The translations under genes and the position numbers were made by a program. The notes beneath the pieces were generated by a model. That model had not been told where the DNA came from and made no database searches. It saw only the letters and a program-made list of their open reading frames with translations. A stretch of DNA of 64,000 bases from Cliona cf. orientalis. Its lineage: Eukaryota; Porifera; Demospongiae; Clionaida; Clionaidae. Where the stretch lies: the NCBI GenBank assembly GCA_963930775.1, contig OZ005694.1, positions 2,790,001 to 2,854,000 on the forward strand, given 5' to 3'. Positions within the stretch are counted from its first letter, which is position 1. Every line of letters starts with the position of its first letter. This document shows positions 1 to 11,709 of this stretch, piece after piece.

Positions 1-2
1 GC

Positions 3-2441
3 GTAAAGGAAAACGTGAATAGAAAGGCGACTCTCAAGAAACAAAAAGTTGACTGGCTCTCCATTAGGTGGATACAGGTCACAAAGGACAAACCCTTTGC
101 ATTCAAGTATCGCTGCAGCTTAAAGGCATTGTGCCACGATATAAGGGCTATTTTTAGTAAATTAGTGTCACACGTGATGTAACCGCGCCCATTAGATTGA
201 AATCTGGCAGCCACTTTTCAATCAATGGTTGTAGTTCGCGGTAGCAGAACGCGATCGGTCCAAGAAAGGCTCAAGGGTTGGAGCTGGAAAGTCTTCAGCT
301 AGCGGGGGAAGGTAAGAGGTCTACCAGGGGGACGGGCGAGAGTCGGCCTTGCCAGAGTAGCGATGTCTATGTCTAGCTAGATCCACCACGTGCGAGGTGG
401 TATACCACGAGTAGATTTACCTTTAGCGAGGGCTAGTAGGTCGAGAAACAGACAAAGATACCAGTCCTATGGCAGCGCCACGAGTAGCTAAGTCCTTGCC
501 TTGTCCTTCGATGGCGTTCTGGAGTCCACGAGGAGCGCGCGACAATATTTTTGTACGTGCGCGATTTATCACCGTACACTAGGTCTAAAAATAGTAACAA
601 TCACCGCTTATATCGTGACACAATGCCTTTAAATAGCTTGGAGCAGTGGAAGGTGGTGGATGTCAAAAGGAAGCGACAAAGAGCTGCAATGTTCATTACC
701 ACCCGGAAGTGTTCAGAAATGGTTTGGACTGGTACAAAATCCAGCCAGTGGTGAAATGCACTCAACAAGCATACATTGAGAGACAGCTGTTTTCAATGGT
801 TGCATCAGCAGGGTATGTTCTTATGCTAATAAGACTAGTATAGGTAAAAGTAGTTAATACAATTATTGAATTTTTGTGTATTCAGCCATCATGCTTGGAC
901 TTCATTCGAGTCATGGGCTGAAGTATACAACAAAGTCCGTCAAGGATCTATAACAAGCAGGACTTTTTCCAAAAATATCCACTGAAGGAAGTATCAGGTG
1001 AGATTGATCAGAATGTGCATGACTGGAGAAATTATAACATTAAATAATATCAGAGGGCACAGCTATTCATTGCACTGGAGAGCTAACCCGCAAACATGTG
1101 GCCGAGGCATTCTGGAATGCAGAAGTTGAGCATGAACTGAGAACGAGTGATGTCAAATTCAAATTCACCGAGAACACTGACATGGATGCAGTAGACAGAG
1201 GCCGAGCAAACAGTCCTTATGCACACACCAACTGCTCAGAAGAGTGCAGAAAACGAGGTAACTTGACCCTATACTATAATATAGTAATGTTCATGGAATG
1301 GAGTCTATATAATATTACTATACTATGCATGGTGATAATTATGTACAGAAAAATTATGATAATCTTTGCAGGTTGTGGAACACTTTGGTCGCTTAATGGC
1401 AACTGGAAGCTAACATACCCAATTTGCATGTATCAAGTGCCCAAGAGTGTTCCCTTCGGTGGGACACTGCAATATGTGAATTCTTGCCCAAAAGCAGCCT
1501 GCGCCAAACATGGCTTTTTGCGTCGAGCACTGTGAGATGGCCAAAAAGCAGCAGATTCCTACAGAGCTCCACGACTATCTGAAGTACACCAACAAAATGA
1601 CTGCACCCAAAGCCCGAAAATGCCAAACTAATGACGTAGATCTACAAGAGATTGCTGCCGATTGCCAGGGTATAGCTTCTTCTGCAACAATTTCTTTCAA
1701 CAATGCTGAACAGTCACCCAAACCTCCCAGCTGTGGTAGACTACACGGATGAAGAAGAAGCAACAATGACGTCATGCAACTAGGACACTGGAACAAGAAA
1801 GAAGGTGCAGAAGTGGACAAGAGGCCACCTTTTTGTTGTTCGTGGTCGTGGCCACATTGAGACCTAGCAGCCTTTGTACCAGTGAGTCCTGTTGTCTTGA
1901 CTAGCAATAGGGCAATAATGATACAATAATTATAATCATATAATATTATTCTTATGTTAATAGATCAGAAGGACCAGCGCAGGTCTTCTTGATTGTTCTG
2001 GTGTGGATGCTGGCAGCGTTTTCTCGCATGACCAGAGGAGATAGACAAAAGAAAATCTTGTCTTATGACAACATGTGTCATTTAGACAATTTGAAAGTGG
2101 CAAAAAAACCACTGCCACTGCCTGGAGATTGGTAGCATATGTGGTTGGATATAACAAAAATTATTGACAGCCTGCACATTGCCAACCACAAGGACAGAAG
2201 GTGTCGGGAGACGTACAATCCACAACTCAAAAAAGACCATCCGCACATGAATACTATGTGCTGCGAACAAATATTTGCTTGGCTATCGAGATACAAAAGG
2301 ATCTTGAGTTCGATGCCAAAGACGCATCATCACGTTTATTTACATCGTATGGTGAAGTGAAGAAACGCGTATATTGAGAGATGCTACATGCAAGGAAGAC
2401 GACCAGTGGTGCCGAACGTGAAGGCCGCGCATCCCCAGTGA
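3..2441 (+). pseudogene. KDZ-type transposase gene, decayed copy
   Basis: Broken coding remnant of a Kyakuja-Dileera-Zisupton type DNA transposase. It aligns block by block with the copy at 58937-63834. Recognisable blocks are a Cys-rich N-terminal segment (3-119, resumed at 633-840), HHAWTSFESWAEVYN (about 890), VAEAFWNAEVEHELR (about 1100), GCGTLWSLNGNWK (about 1375), a Cys/His block FCVEHCEMAKK (about 1512), RGHLFVVRGRGHIETWQPLY (about 1820-1880), the core motif SYDNMCHLDNLKVAKKPLP (about 2063) and the C-terminal block ending at a TGA at 2439. Introns near 843-880, 998-1053, 1257-1373 and 1882-1963 sit at the same positions as in the other copy. In-frame stops (after GDW near 2133 and after YLHRMVK near 2358) and frame changes make it non-functional. 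The DNA at 124-628 is a later insertion. The gene runs off the left edge. The family call rests on conserved motifs and is fairly secure; the exact KDZ subgroup is not. Confidence 0.75.
124..628. mobile_element. TTAA-flanked inverted-repeat element (piggyBac/Kolobok-like MITE)
   Basis: The ends are inverted repeats beginning AGGCATTGTG[C/T]CACGATAT, and both ends are flanked by TTAA (120-123 and 629-632). TTAA duplication is typical of piggyBac and Kolobok elements. It encodes no transposase. It splits the Cys-rich block of the KDZ remnant: the reading frame before it (..FKYRCSL) resumes after the right TTAA (NSLEQWK..). Removing the element and one TTAA joins the frame. Confidence 0.8.
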
Positions 2442-3200
2442 CTGATAGTTTATTTATCTTGTTTTGATTCATTTATTTGTTAACAATTAATCGTTATAGT
2501 CACTAATGTGTATCGCAAAGCGCGGGCGGTGAGCGTTATGAATATTATAGTATAATATGATAGTAGGCGTGGCTGTGTGAAGATCTAGTCACGCAATAGT
2601 AATAAATATTCGATGAAGCACAGTCTATGAGTATGCAGACAACCACGAGGAAGCACAGTAGTATCCTGAGAATCATGAGAACCACGAGAACTGGTTATCG
2701 TTGTTACCAGGAGCATATGAGCCGCCGAAGGCGGCGAAGGAGCATGCAACTACCATGTACGCCCGGGTGCCATCAAAATACAAATTCAAGCGCAATACCT
2801 TCCAAATATGGAAAGTGCACGTCTATTGGAACTGGCTATTGCCATACACATACACAGAGAGCCACGCCCAGTTCCGCGTTTGAATTTGTATTTCGATGAC
2901 ACGCAAGTTACATGCTCCTTCGCTGCCTTCGGCAGCTCATATGCTCCTGTCGTTACTAATTCAATGTTTCAACCTTATATCATGCCACTACTGGTAAGGG
3001 AACTCTCCTGTATGGAAAGCAAGTTCAGCCTTTTGTTCTAGTTGTTGTAGCTGGAGACGGTCCCAGTATATAGTTGACCAAAACTGGCTGAAATAATATT
3101 ATATTCAACTCGACTGGAAGCAAATTATTACAGTATGTACTGATTCAGTCCCCTCCAGATACTGTTTTAAGAGCAAGAAAAATAACATCAAGGCATACCT
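2442..3200. repeat. Non-coding stretch with a fold-back palindrome at 2708-2949
   Basis: No gene was recognised. Positions 2708-2799 and 2855-2949 are imperfect inverted copies of each other. Both arms contain GGAGCATATGAG, a GCCGAAGGC core, GAAGGAGCATG and ATACAAATTCAA, separated by only about 55 bases. The arms would form a long hairpin. No target duplication was identified. Confidence 0.6.
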
Positions 3201-3221
3201 TGTGACTACAGACATTTCCAG

Positions 3222-4575
3222 ATGGTGACCCACAAGGATGAAGAGATGAACAGAGAATTGACAGTGAGTCTGATGGATATGCAGAATAAGTGGCTGAAGA
3301 AGTGTAGTATGGTGGCAGAGATACAGGAGATGATAGGAATAGAGCAATTCTTAAACACACTGCCGATTGAGAAGAAGCTATGGGTGATGGAGAAGAAGCC
3401 GTGTTGCACGTGTTAAAGCAGGAGAGCTAGAAGATGAATATGAACAGGTTAGACGACAAGCTAATTATTCAAACAAACAAGTTTATTTTTGCAGTGAGAA
3501 AGTAGACACAAGAGTATAATAGAAGCAGAAGGTTGGGAGGTCGAGAAGATTCTACTGGACATCCAATGCTCCAAGACTACAGAGCAAAGAAAAAGTTAGT
3601 GCCAGGACACATTGTCAAATATTTGGGAGATGCTGTGACAAGGTGCGCACATGGATACACAGTACTCAATCCTCTTGCTAAGATAGATATGGTTGTGGAC
3701 AGGATGCCAATTGAGGTGGAAGATGCTGTATCAAAGACCCTACCAGTGCCAATTCTGCTGGGTATAAATGTAACTGAGTTAATTCAGTTGCTTGGAGGAG
3801 CAGACCCAGAGCTAGGAAAGTCAGAGGATGTCATGGTGGTTGTCACATCAGCCCAAGGCCGGAAACTACTCGAAGAAGAACTTCTGAGGAGAGAGAAAGA
3901 AGTTTGTTAACCAAATCTGTTGGAAGAATCCAAGGAAATAGACTACATAAACCAATAGAGCCGCTAATGAGGGAGCAGAACTTTATGTCAGAAAGAAAAT
4001 GAAACAGGGAGACGATAAATCCTCCCTACATGCATTGAAAATTTCAGCAAGTGAGTTAAGAAAGCTACAAGACCAGGATGAGATCCTGGCAAAGTGCAAG
4101 ATGTAGCTTATGGAAAGTCAAGCACAGCAGGTACTGGGTTCTTTAAGTGGGATAATTTGATTTTCGGAAGATGTACCCCTCCAGGAAGAGAAGGGATGGA
4201 TATCAAATAACTTGTCCTTTCGAAAGAGTGCAGACATACAATGTTGGAATTGGCTTGTGATATTCCACTTACTGGTCATCTTGGGAAGGAGAAGACTCGG
4301 CAACGGGTGCTGAGGAGGTCTCTATTGGCTGACAATTTTCAGGAATTTTGCCAATGTTGCAGCGTATGTCAGAAGACAGCTAACCGGAAAGCTCCTCCAG
4401 CTCCTCTCATTCCCTTGCCAATTATCTCAGAGCCATTCTCTTGGATAGCCATGGATATACAATGTAGTTGGACCAATACCGTGCAGCCATACAGGAAATA
4501 GGTATATTCTAGTCTTATGTGATTATGCCACACGCTATCCTGATGCCACTGAAAGATCGACACCGAATATGGTGC
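3222..4575 (+). pseudogene. Ty3/gypsy retroelement fragment: gag, protease, integrase N-terminus
   Basis: A decayed retrotransposon piece. Frame 3222-3416 resembles a gag capsid segment (KWLKKCSMVAEIQEM, EQFLNTLPIEKKLWV), followed by a short continuation to about 3480. Frame 3533-3910 ends in PVPILLGINVTELIQLL, the usual end of the retroelement aspartic protease domain. A linker (about 4030-4100, ASELRKLQDQDEILAKCK) leads into an HHCC zinc-binding integrase N-terminus (about 4238-4490) with TGHLGKEKTRQRVL and CQCCSVCQKTA, then FSWIAMDI at the start of the core. No reverse transcriptase or RNase H lies between protease and integrase. Several stops break the frame. It is dead. The class assignment is good; the family is inferred. 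Confidence 0.75.
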
Positions 4576-4586
4576 AGAAGAATTGA

Positions 4587-5097
4587 TTAAGGTCTGCATA
4601 CTGCTGCCTCTCTGCTCTTCTCTCGACCTCCCTGAAAAAGATCCTCATTCAGATTTGCAAATTCCCTTGGAAACTCCCCAACTCGCCTAGCTGCCTCCAT
4701 CTCTGATATCCATTGGTCTCCTCTCTCCTCCTCAGTATCTTGGATTAACTCAGGCTGCTTCTCTGCATCTTCCTCCACTGCAACTTGCTTTGGCTGTGCT
4801 CCAAACAACCTCTCTTGCTCCCTATAAATACTTTCTCTCTCCTCTGTCTCTCAGCTTGCGCTCAAACTGAGCAAATCCCGTGGAGGTCTGTGGTACTTCT
4901 CTGTAGGTGAATAGTAGACAAGGAATGAGCTTATCCCAGTCTTTTCCTTCAGTTGTAGCTGTCCTATGGCACATCGCCTTCAGAATCAGGATGAAACGTT
5001 CCACTAAGCCATCCGCTTGAGGATGGTAAGGGCTTGTACAAATTAGACGAACGTGTAGCAGTAGCTGAGAGGTGAAGTTGCTCCCCTGGTCCATCAA
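4587..5097 (-). pseudogene. Inverted integrase core fragment of a gypsy element
   Basis: Read on the minus strand, 5097-4822 encodes part of an integrase catalytic core: DQGSNFTSQLL, then the typical SPYHPQADGLVERF motif and DWDKLIPCLLFTYREVP. The DQGSNF aspartate and the E of LVERF match the second and third acidic residues of the DDE triad. Frame 4808-4587 continues with an acidic tail. It points opposite to the fragments on both sides, which indicates an inversion or a separate insertion. Confidence 0.75.
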
Positions 5098-5109
5098 GGC
5101 ACTCCAACT

Positions 5110-6900
5110 CTAGCGAACAGAAGTGAAACTTACACCCTTTGATTTGTCTATGCAGGAAATGCAGCAATTTCAGGAGGGAGATGATACATTGGCAGTAGTA
5201 AGGAAGGAGGCAGAAGGAGAGTTCAGGCAGATAGTGAGAGGATTCTTAAACAAGGAGGGGCTGGTTTATAGACAATGGATGCCCCCAGGACGAGACGAGG
5301 AGATAGTTGAGCAGCTGCATGTACATGTAATTTTTTTATCATGGGAATGTAGAAGGGTGATGCAATAGTGTACCACTTGCAGATCACATGGAGAAGAACA
5401 TGACGGCACAGAGGATCCTGCAGTGTTTCTACTGGCCTACACTATACAAGGATACAGCAGACTACTATAAAACCTTTGCTGAGTGTCAGAAAATATGTAA
5501 CAGAACGGGAAGACCAGCCCGCCTCATTTCACTACCCAATATCGAGGTGCCATTCCAACAGATTGCCAGGTATATTGTAGGACCGCTACCATGAAGCCAT
5601 TCAAGAAAGAAGTAGGTCCTAGTGGTATGTGATTATGTCACACAATATCCGGAAGCGTTAGATCTCTACACTCACTGATTGCTGAGCACACAGCGGAGAA
5701 GCTCGTCAAGCTGTTTGTGAGTGTGGACATGCTGAAGGAGTCACTGACAGACCAGGAGAGTAACTTTATTTCAGTTACTAGGGGAGGTGTACTGACTGCT
5801 ACACATCAAGCTGAGCCTCTATCATCCCCAGACAGACAGACGTTTAATCAGACATTGAAGACGATGCTAAAAAAGACGGCAAAGGAGGAAGGGAAGAATG
5901 GGAACAAGCTCCTACCCTACCGTTTATTTGCTACAGGAGGTGCCCCAGAAATCTACAGGTTTCTCCCCCTTGAGCTACTATACAGGAGGGGTCAGCTAGA
6001 TGTTCTATCAGAGACATAAGAATTGAGCAACAAGAGCAGTGGGAGTATTGTGTCCTATGTGATTAGAGTATGTGGGAGAAGATGGATCGAATGATGGAAT
6101 TAGTGAAAAGGAACTTACCCAAGGCACATAAGGATGGTGGTACGATAAGGATACTCAAACGAGAGTTTGAGAAGGAATATCTTGTGTTGGTGCTGCTACC
6201 AATGTCGAGCAGTAAGCTATTAGCCCAGTGGTTGGGGCCTTATCAAATTGAAAAGAAAGTGGAGAGGGTGAACTACCATTGTTGACATGGCAGATAGAAA
6301 GCGTACTTTTCATGTAAACATGCTTAAGTAGTGGCACACACCCACCCACACAAGGTGAAATCTGCCTAGTGATCTGGGTAGAAAGAAAGCTATCAAAATC
6401 AGTATTAGAACCAGACAAACTACTGTCAGAGGTAATTGAAGGAATACCAGTAGACATCATTGAGGGAGAACTGTTCCACTCTATACGTTAATGTTGTTGT
6501 ACAATTAATATATGATCATCATATAATGATGAGGAGGACGTATCATTATGGAACGAAGACATTGGAGTGGAGGTCCGCCGACGTTAGATCAGCTGAGTGA
6601 CAGTTAACAAGAACAGTTATAGAGAAACTAATTATGGGAGCTAGTTTACAAACGTAATGCAGAATGAGCTGGGACATACAATGTTAGCAGAGCACATAAT
6701 TGAGATAGAGGAAGGCAAAAATATCAAACCCCCAATGAGTGAGTGCATGGTCATCTCCAATTGGTTTAGTAAAGAGAGAAAGACAGTACTTAAAGAACGT
6801 GTGTGGACTATCGATATTTAAACAGAGTTTCACAAGCAGATGTGTATCCTATGCCTAGAATAGACAATTTATTTGACAGATTGCTCACCCAAGTGATTCA
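5110..6900 (+). pseudogene. Gypsy fragment with integrase upstream of reverse transcriptase (Gmr1-like order)
   Basis: A second decayed copy. The linker and zinc-finger region (5123-5590) include MQEMQQFQEGDDTLAVV, GLVYRQWMPPGRDEEIVEQL and C-x2-C remnants. A damaged core follows (DQESNF near 5752). The integrase C-terminus (6070-6285) contains LVLVLLPMSSSKLLAQWLGPY. About 500 bases later the sequence reads LAEHIIEIEEGKNIKPP (about 6690) and then [20 protein letters not shown] (about 6800-6860), the diagnostic N-terminal part of a gypsy reverse transcriptase. Integrase therefore precedes reverse transcriptase, the unusual order known from the Gmr1 group. Stops and frameshifts are frequent. The palm with its catalytic DD was not found. 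Confidence 0.7.
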
Positions 6901-7204
6901 CAAAGTCTGACAAGCAAGCTCTACAAAAGAGATCATTCTCTGTGCTCTGCTGGCAATCTCGGAGGTAAATTGCTACTAGAGTAGATACATATTACCAGCC
7001 TAGATGGCCAAACTGTTTTAATCATACCTTATTCTATAGCTAATACATGAATTCTAATTTCATAGGAAGATTTAAGATTGGAACTGTGGTTCAGGAGCAA
7101 CTTGTGATCGAAGATCCTGATCAACACAATACATCACACATGGGGCTCAACAGGACCACTGATATGGTTTCTGGAAGTACTATTGGCCGTAGTAGACCAT
7201 AGAT

Positions 7205-8180
7205 ATGTACATGTACATGTATGACATTGAAAACGGTCAGACCCGACGACAGGTTACTGAAATGGTCAAAAGATCTTGGATAAAGATGACCGACCAAATT
7301 CTTTTAAAGACAGACCAGGAAAGGATTGGTGGTATTCCTTTCTCACCAGGAATAAGCTTGCATGGAGAAGCCCTTCTGCTCTCGAGTCGTATAGAGCTTC
7401 AGCCTGCTAAAGGAGTGGTATGTACAATTTGAGCAGTTTCTCATTTGTCATAGCTTAAAGACCAGATTATCTCCCACTTCACTCTTCTCATATCACTCAA
7501 CCATTGGACATGGGATTCTTTGGACCTTTGAAAACTGATTGGAAAAAGGTTGTGGACTCATTCAGAGTGGCCCACATACATATAGGGCAACAAATCACCA
7601 AAGAGGTGTTTACCTGTTTATTTAAGAATTCAAAGCATAGCTGGATACCATCAAGCCAAGATCGATCGTGAATGCTTTCCACGGATCAGAGATATATCCT
7701 GTCGATGTGTCAAAGGCAAGCATCAAAGTCACTCCTTTAAAGATTATCCTACGAGAAGCCCAAATCAGACCCCTCTGTGACTGCAATTTCCTCCAGAGAT
7801 ACCTCGAGTGATAAGAGTATTAGTGAATCTGAAGTCAGAGGGAGTGGCCGAGGAAGAGGCAATGGAAGTGGCCAAAGAGGTACGTAGAAGACTAGGCAGA
7901 GGGACCAGAGGAAAGAGAGGGAGAGGAAAACTCTGTGAGATAGTATCACAGCCACAGTCAGAGCCCTCCACTTGTGCAACCTCTTCCAAAGATACCTCAA
8001 GTGACGAGAATGATAGTGAATCTGATGTGGTCTGTCCTGTTTGCAAATTTCCAGAATCAAACGATAACTAGTGAGAACACAGACTGGGTGCAGTGTGAAA
8101 CTGCAACCAAGAAAACACCATTTGTGTTCCACTCAAGTCAGTTGCAAGATTATGTTGGATTTGCCTCACAGCCATAGAAA
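7205..8180 (+). pseudogene. pogo/jerky-like (DDE_1) transposase remnant
   Basis: TRRQVTEMV (about 7240) and DRPGKDWWYSFLTRNKLAW (about 7310-7370) match the CENP-B/Tc5-type helix-turn-helix of pogo-like transposases. The catalytic core is mostly missing. The sequence resumes at about 7475 with HITQPLDMGFFGPLKTDWKK, the end of a DDE_1 domain that normally follows the PPHTSH motif. A Ser/Arg/Gly-rich linker follows (DTSSDKSISESE), and then a degenerate zinc finger with CPVCKF and DWVQCE near 8030-8095, as seen at the C-terminus of some pogo relatives. Frames change several times. It is a deleted, inactive copy. Confidence 0.75.
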
Positions 8181-9358
8181 GGGATCTTACGATGTATAAT
8201 TTATAAAATTAATGATTGCGCACACTCAGACACAATTCATGTATTAATGCGGTTTTGTGGGAAAAGCAAACAAACGTCGATCATTTCCAGATGTAAACAA
8301 AAGTCCAAATTTCTGCATCAACTTTTGAAGACCAGAGGCGTGAACGAACTGACTTCGCTGTCGTTCATGATAGCTCATTGATCGGAGCAATGCCAAGATT
8401 CGAAAACTCAAAGATTGAGTATCATCAGACAAGATTTTGTTCTCTAGGGCCGCCTTCAAGCAACTCACATGAATGCTGCTCAGTAAGTTTTATGTTTCGT
8501 GCAGTTCAAATTCTATACTTGGCCCTGTAGAGACTCGTAAGCTATCGTTTCGTTCGTGTGTCGTTTGACACAGACTGTTTGCCTTGGCAAAACTGACGCA
8601 GAAAATTGTAATACTTATCTGTGCTTGCAGACTGACAGTGGCAGGTTTACTTTTCATCTATTATGGACAATGGGGCAGGCATCAGGAGAGCTACTTATCT
8701 GTGCCTATAGACTGTGCACAGAACATGAACAAAAACTGGAATATAACTATCTCATTAATTATTTGTGTGAACTTTGACCATGAGTGGGTGGAACACTATC
8801 TTGGGGACAAGGAGCTAGTGGGAGAGTCATTTTGGGTATGTTTATGAGTGCAGTCATTGGAGTTAAAATACCATGTGCGACTGTATGTTGACCACAAGTA
8901 CTGGCTTCTTTTCAAGAAGACTTACGCTTGTGATGAGGCAATGGCAGCACTGACGCAACTAACGGGAAGGGCAGAGAAGAAAGTTTTGTTAGCGGTAGAA
9001 TATAAGCCCAAAGTCTCACGTGAATTAGAGGATCAAACACCGTAGCATTTATCTGAAACTTTGCTTCAGGTGTTCCATCTGAGAGATAGATTTCATCATG
9101 ATATAGTGCATTGCTTGATGGACTTGAAAGATTATCACTATTATTTAGTTGGTAGCTCCAAAGAGAAGCTATTTTTTGTGAAAAACTACTAGTACAGGAA
9201 TCCCGTAACCTTAAAGAGACAAAAGGAAAAAAATATGTCCATTTATCATTTTCACAACTTTGGGATCGATTGGAAGTTCGTGATGGTGCCGTTTGGCGAG
9301 GTTTTGATAGTGAGGAAAGAAGATTGTTATAGCTAATTTTGCCCCTGAGTATGTGATG
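8181..9358. other. Unassigned stretch, possible retroelement debris
   Basis: No intact gene is visible. Around 9195-9345 (plus) the frame KYVHLSFSQLWDRLEVRDGA resembles the linker before a gypsy integrase, so this may be another retroelement scrap. The open frames at 8244-8468 (minus) and 8556-9045 (plus) have no recognisable motif. Confidence 0.3.
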
Positions 9359-9513
9359 AAGTGCTACACTGCAAAAATTTTGGGGTGATATCACTCCAAA
9401 AATGGGTGCACTTCACCCAACCAGTCAATCACTCCAGTGGAGTGAAGCACCAAAAGAGTGACTTCACTCCAAGGATGAGTGGAGTTCACTCCTTCAGTAA
9501 CTCACTCCAGTGG

Positions 9514-9839
9514 CATGGGCGTAGGAACAGGGGTGGCCACAGGGGCCAGGGCCCCCCCCCCCACTTTTTGAGCTGACATTTAATACCTGCAGTTCAAAAT
9601 AGATCCAATCCAGGTAGTCTGCAGTGACTAACATGAGTGAAAGTGCCTCAATTGCTTCAAATCCATTCCATTCGACTTACATTTTATTTTTTCATCGAGA
9701 AACTCGCGATAGCAGTGTCGATCGTGCAAAAATGGGCGTGGTTTGACACAAAGTGGGCGTGGTCGTAAAATTTCGCGCGCGCTTCGCGCTCAACTGGATA
9801 TTGGGCCCACCCAACCCTCAACATCTTCCTACGCCCATG
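9514..9839. mobile_element. Nested MITE with 5-bp target duplication
   Basis: A 326-base element with 14-base inverted ends CATGGGCGTAGGAA, flanked on both sides by AGTGG (9509-9513 and 9840-9844). It is inserted in the left GGAGTGA array of the 9359-12192 element. It contains a short run of C (from about 9550) and no coding capacity. Confidence 0.75.
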
Positions 9840-10020
9840 AGTGGAGTGAAGGACTAAAAGAGTGAATTCACTCCAATGATGACTGTGGTTCACTCTCGTA
9901 GCAAACCACTCCTAGGAGTGAAACAGACTCACTCCAGCAAACTGGCCTTGGAGTGCCAGTAATCCAGGAGTGATTTCACCCATCATGCACTTTCAACATT
10001 AATAGCTATCTATCTGGTAA

Positions 10021-10335
10021 TGCACCTGTCAATGGTATGCCCCACCACCCCTACATGGGGCAAATATGGGGATAATGTAGGAGATATGCAAAATCAAGCC
10101 AGCCCTAGGGGTGGGGCATTGTCACGCCCAAAAATCAAGTGCTAATCAGTAATCTTGAAGCTAATACAATGGGCAAAGGTCAAGAAGTAAGCCAGCTGGC
10201 AACAAAGAATAGAATATGTGGGGGCTTTGCATAGCTTGAAGTGCCCCAGGGGTGGGGACTTATTGAAATTCGAAAGGAACAATCCCCACCCTGCCCCACA
10301 TCGGCCCCATGTAGGGGTAGTGGGGCACAGGTGCA
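10021..10335. mobile_element. PIF/Harbinger-like MITE, copy 1
   Basis: A 315-base inverted-repeat element. The ends share TGCACCTGT and several GCCCCAC blocks, and it is flanked by TAA on both sides (10018-10020 and 10336-10338). A three-base TWA duplication is the usual Harbinger signature. A relative lies at 27301-27663. Confidence 0.75.
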
Positions 10336-10567
10336 TAACTATTTTGCATAGCTAACATCATAGTATTGAAGTTATTTCTAGCTAGCTAGCTAGCAAGACT
10401 CCTGCATGTGAAAAACTGAAGAGCTAGTCAATGGCTGTCACAAGTTAGCTATTCAAGCCTCACTTCTGAAATTCAAAAAATGTAGGCTCTAGCTATAAGG
10501 ATGTTCAAAACTGTGGTATACAATGACTCTGAGGATGGATTTCTAAATGCTAACTTAGGCTAGCTAC

Positions 10568-10735
10568 TGAGCTGCCAAAAGATGGAGCATCTTGGCAGAG
10601 TACTACCTAAAGATGATACATCTTGGTAGTACAATCAGTCACTGCTAGCTATAGTGATGACCCACTGACCAACTGCCAAAAGATGGAGCATCTTGGCAGA
10701 GTACGTACTACCCAAAGATGAGGCATCTTGGTAGC
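10568..10735. repeat. Direct repeats made of small hairpins
   Basis: The unit CTGCCAAAAGATGGAGCATC..TTGGCAG followed by a second hairpin (TACC..AAGATG..CATCTTGGTA) occurs twice, at about 10568-10645 and 10670-10735. Each half is itself an inverted repeat. Confidence 0.6.
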
Positions 10736-10855
10736 ACTGGTCACTACTACTATACTTTTGTTCCCCTCTCTTGCTAGTACTACTCTACTCAGTAACTAAC
10801 CTTCATATGCAGCTTGTCATAGCGCGCGCAAATGTAGTGTTCACGTGAAAATCAC

Positions 10856-11158
10856 ATGACTCAGATTGCACTATCACTATGGGGTTCAAAGGTTATGTGT
10901 GGGCGGTGCCAGGAGCAGCTGCAGGCGTTTTTGAAAGTAGACAAGAAGAGAAAGCTATTTTCGTGCCTTGTGCCGCCGAAAAAGCTCATCCTTGGAGTCC
11001 TTTTTATCAGTGAAGGTTGTATAATGAAAGAAAAGGCTCGTAGAAGCTCTTTTGAGGTGAGTGAAATGTGGTACATAACAATTTTAATATGCCCGTGCCA
11101 TTTGGCAAATTTTTTACTAAATATAATATGGCTGATAAAAATGTCCAGGCATTATTGA
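10856..11158 (+). other. Open frame of 100 codons, unassigned
   Basis: This frame lies inside the CACTA-like element. It contains CGRCQEQLQAF and VDKKRKLFSCLVPPKK but matches no family I recognise. A second frame at 11811-11900 could be a further exon. It could be a captured exon or chance. Confidence 0.2.
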
Positions 11159-11401
11159 TACCAAAAGACTGGGACGAAATGGATGCCGAATCGGAATCTA
11201 GTCTTCACAAAGAGAAGGATTAAGCTTGCTGTTGAAAATGTAAGTACTAAAAAATAAACTACTGCCCTAGGGTACAGTGTCTGGGGGACAACTTTTTAGG
11301 GGGGTCATGTGACACTATTACAACGTAGCTGGCTAGCTACTATGCATGCAGTAAAAAATTGAATCTCTGGTTCAAGTAAAGGGAGGGGGTGGGGAAAGTT
11401 G

Positions 11402-11709
11402 TAGCCTCGTACCCAGGCCCTTTGATCGAGGAGAAAGCGCCTGGTACCTATTGCACGTGCATGCGCTAACTACCCCAAGAAAACTTAGGGTGCTGCAAAC
11501 TACTGTACGCTTTTTCGCCCTCCTCCCGTGGCCTAGAGTATGAGGCTACACCGATATCGACATCGCTTCGTGCCCTAGGCGTGAGAGGAGGGCGAAAAAG
11601 CGTACAGTCGTTCTCGGCACCCCAGGTTTTCTAGGGGTAGTTGGCGCATGCGTGTGCAATAAGTACCAGGCCCTCTTTCCTCCTCCTTCCGGGCCTGGGT
11701 ACGAGGCTA
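11402..11709. mobile_element. Mutator-like MITE, copy 1
   Basis: Inverted ends TAGCCTCGTACCCAGGCCC. The nine bases on each side are GGAAAGTTG and GGGAAGTTG, differing at one position, which fits a 9-bp duplication as made by Mutator-type elements. Internal inverted blocks (GCGTACAG, GGAGGGCGAAAAAGC) make it nearly one long palindrome. A second copy lies at 39548-40173. Confidence 0.75.
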
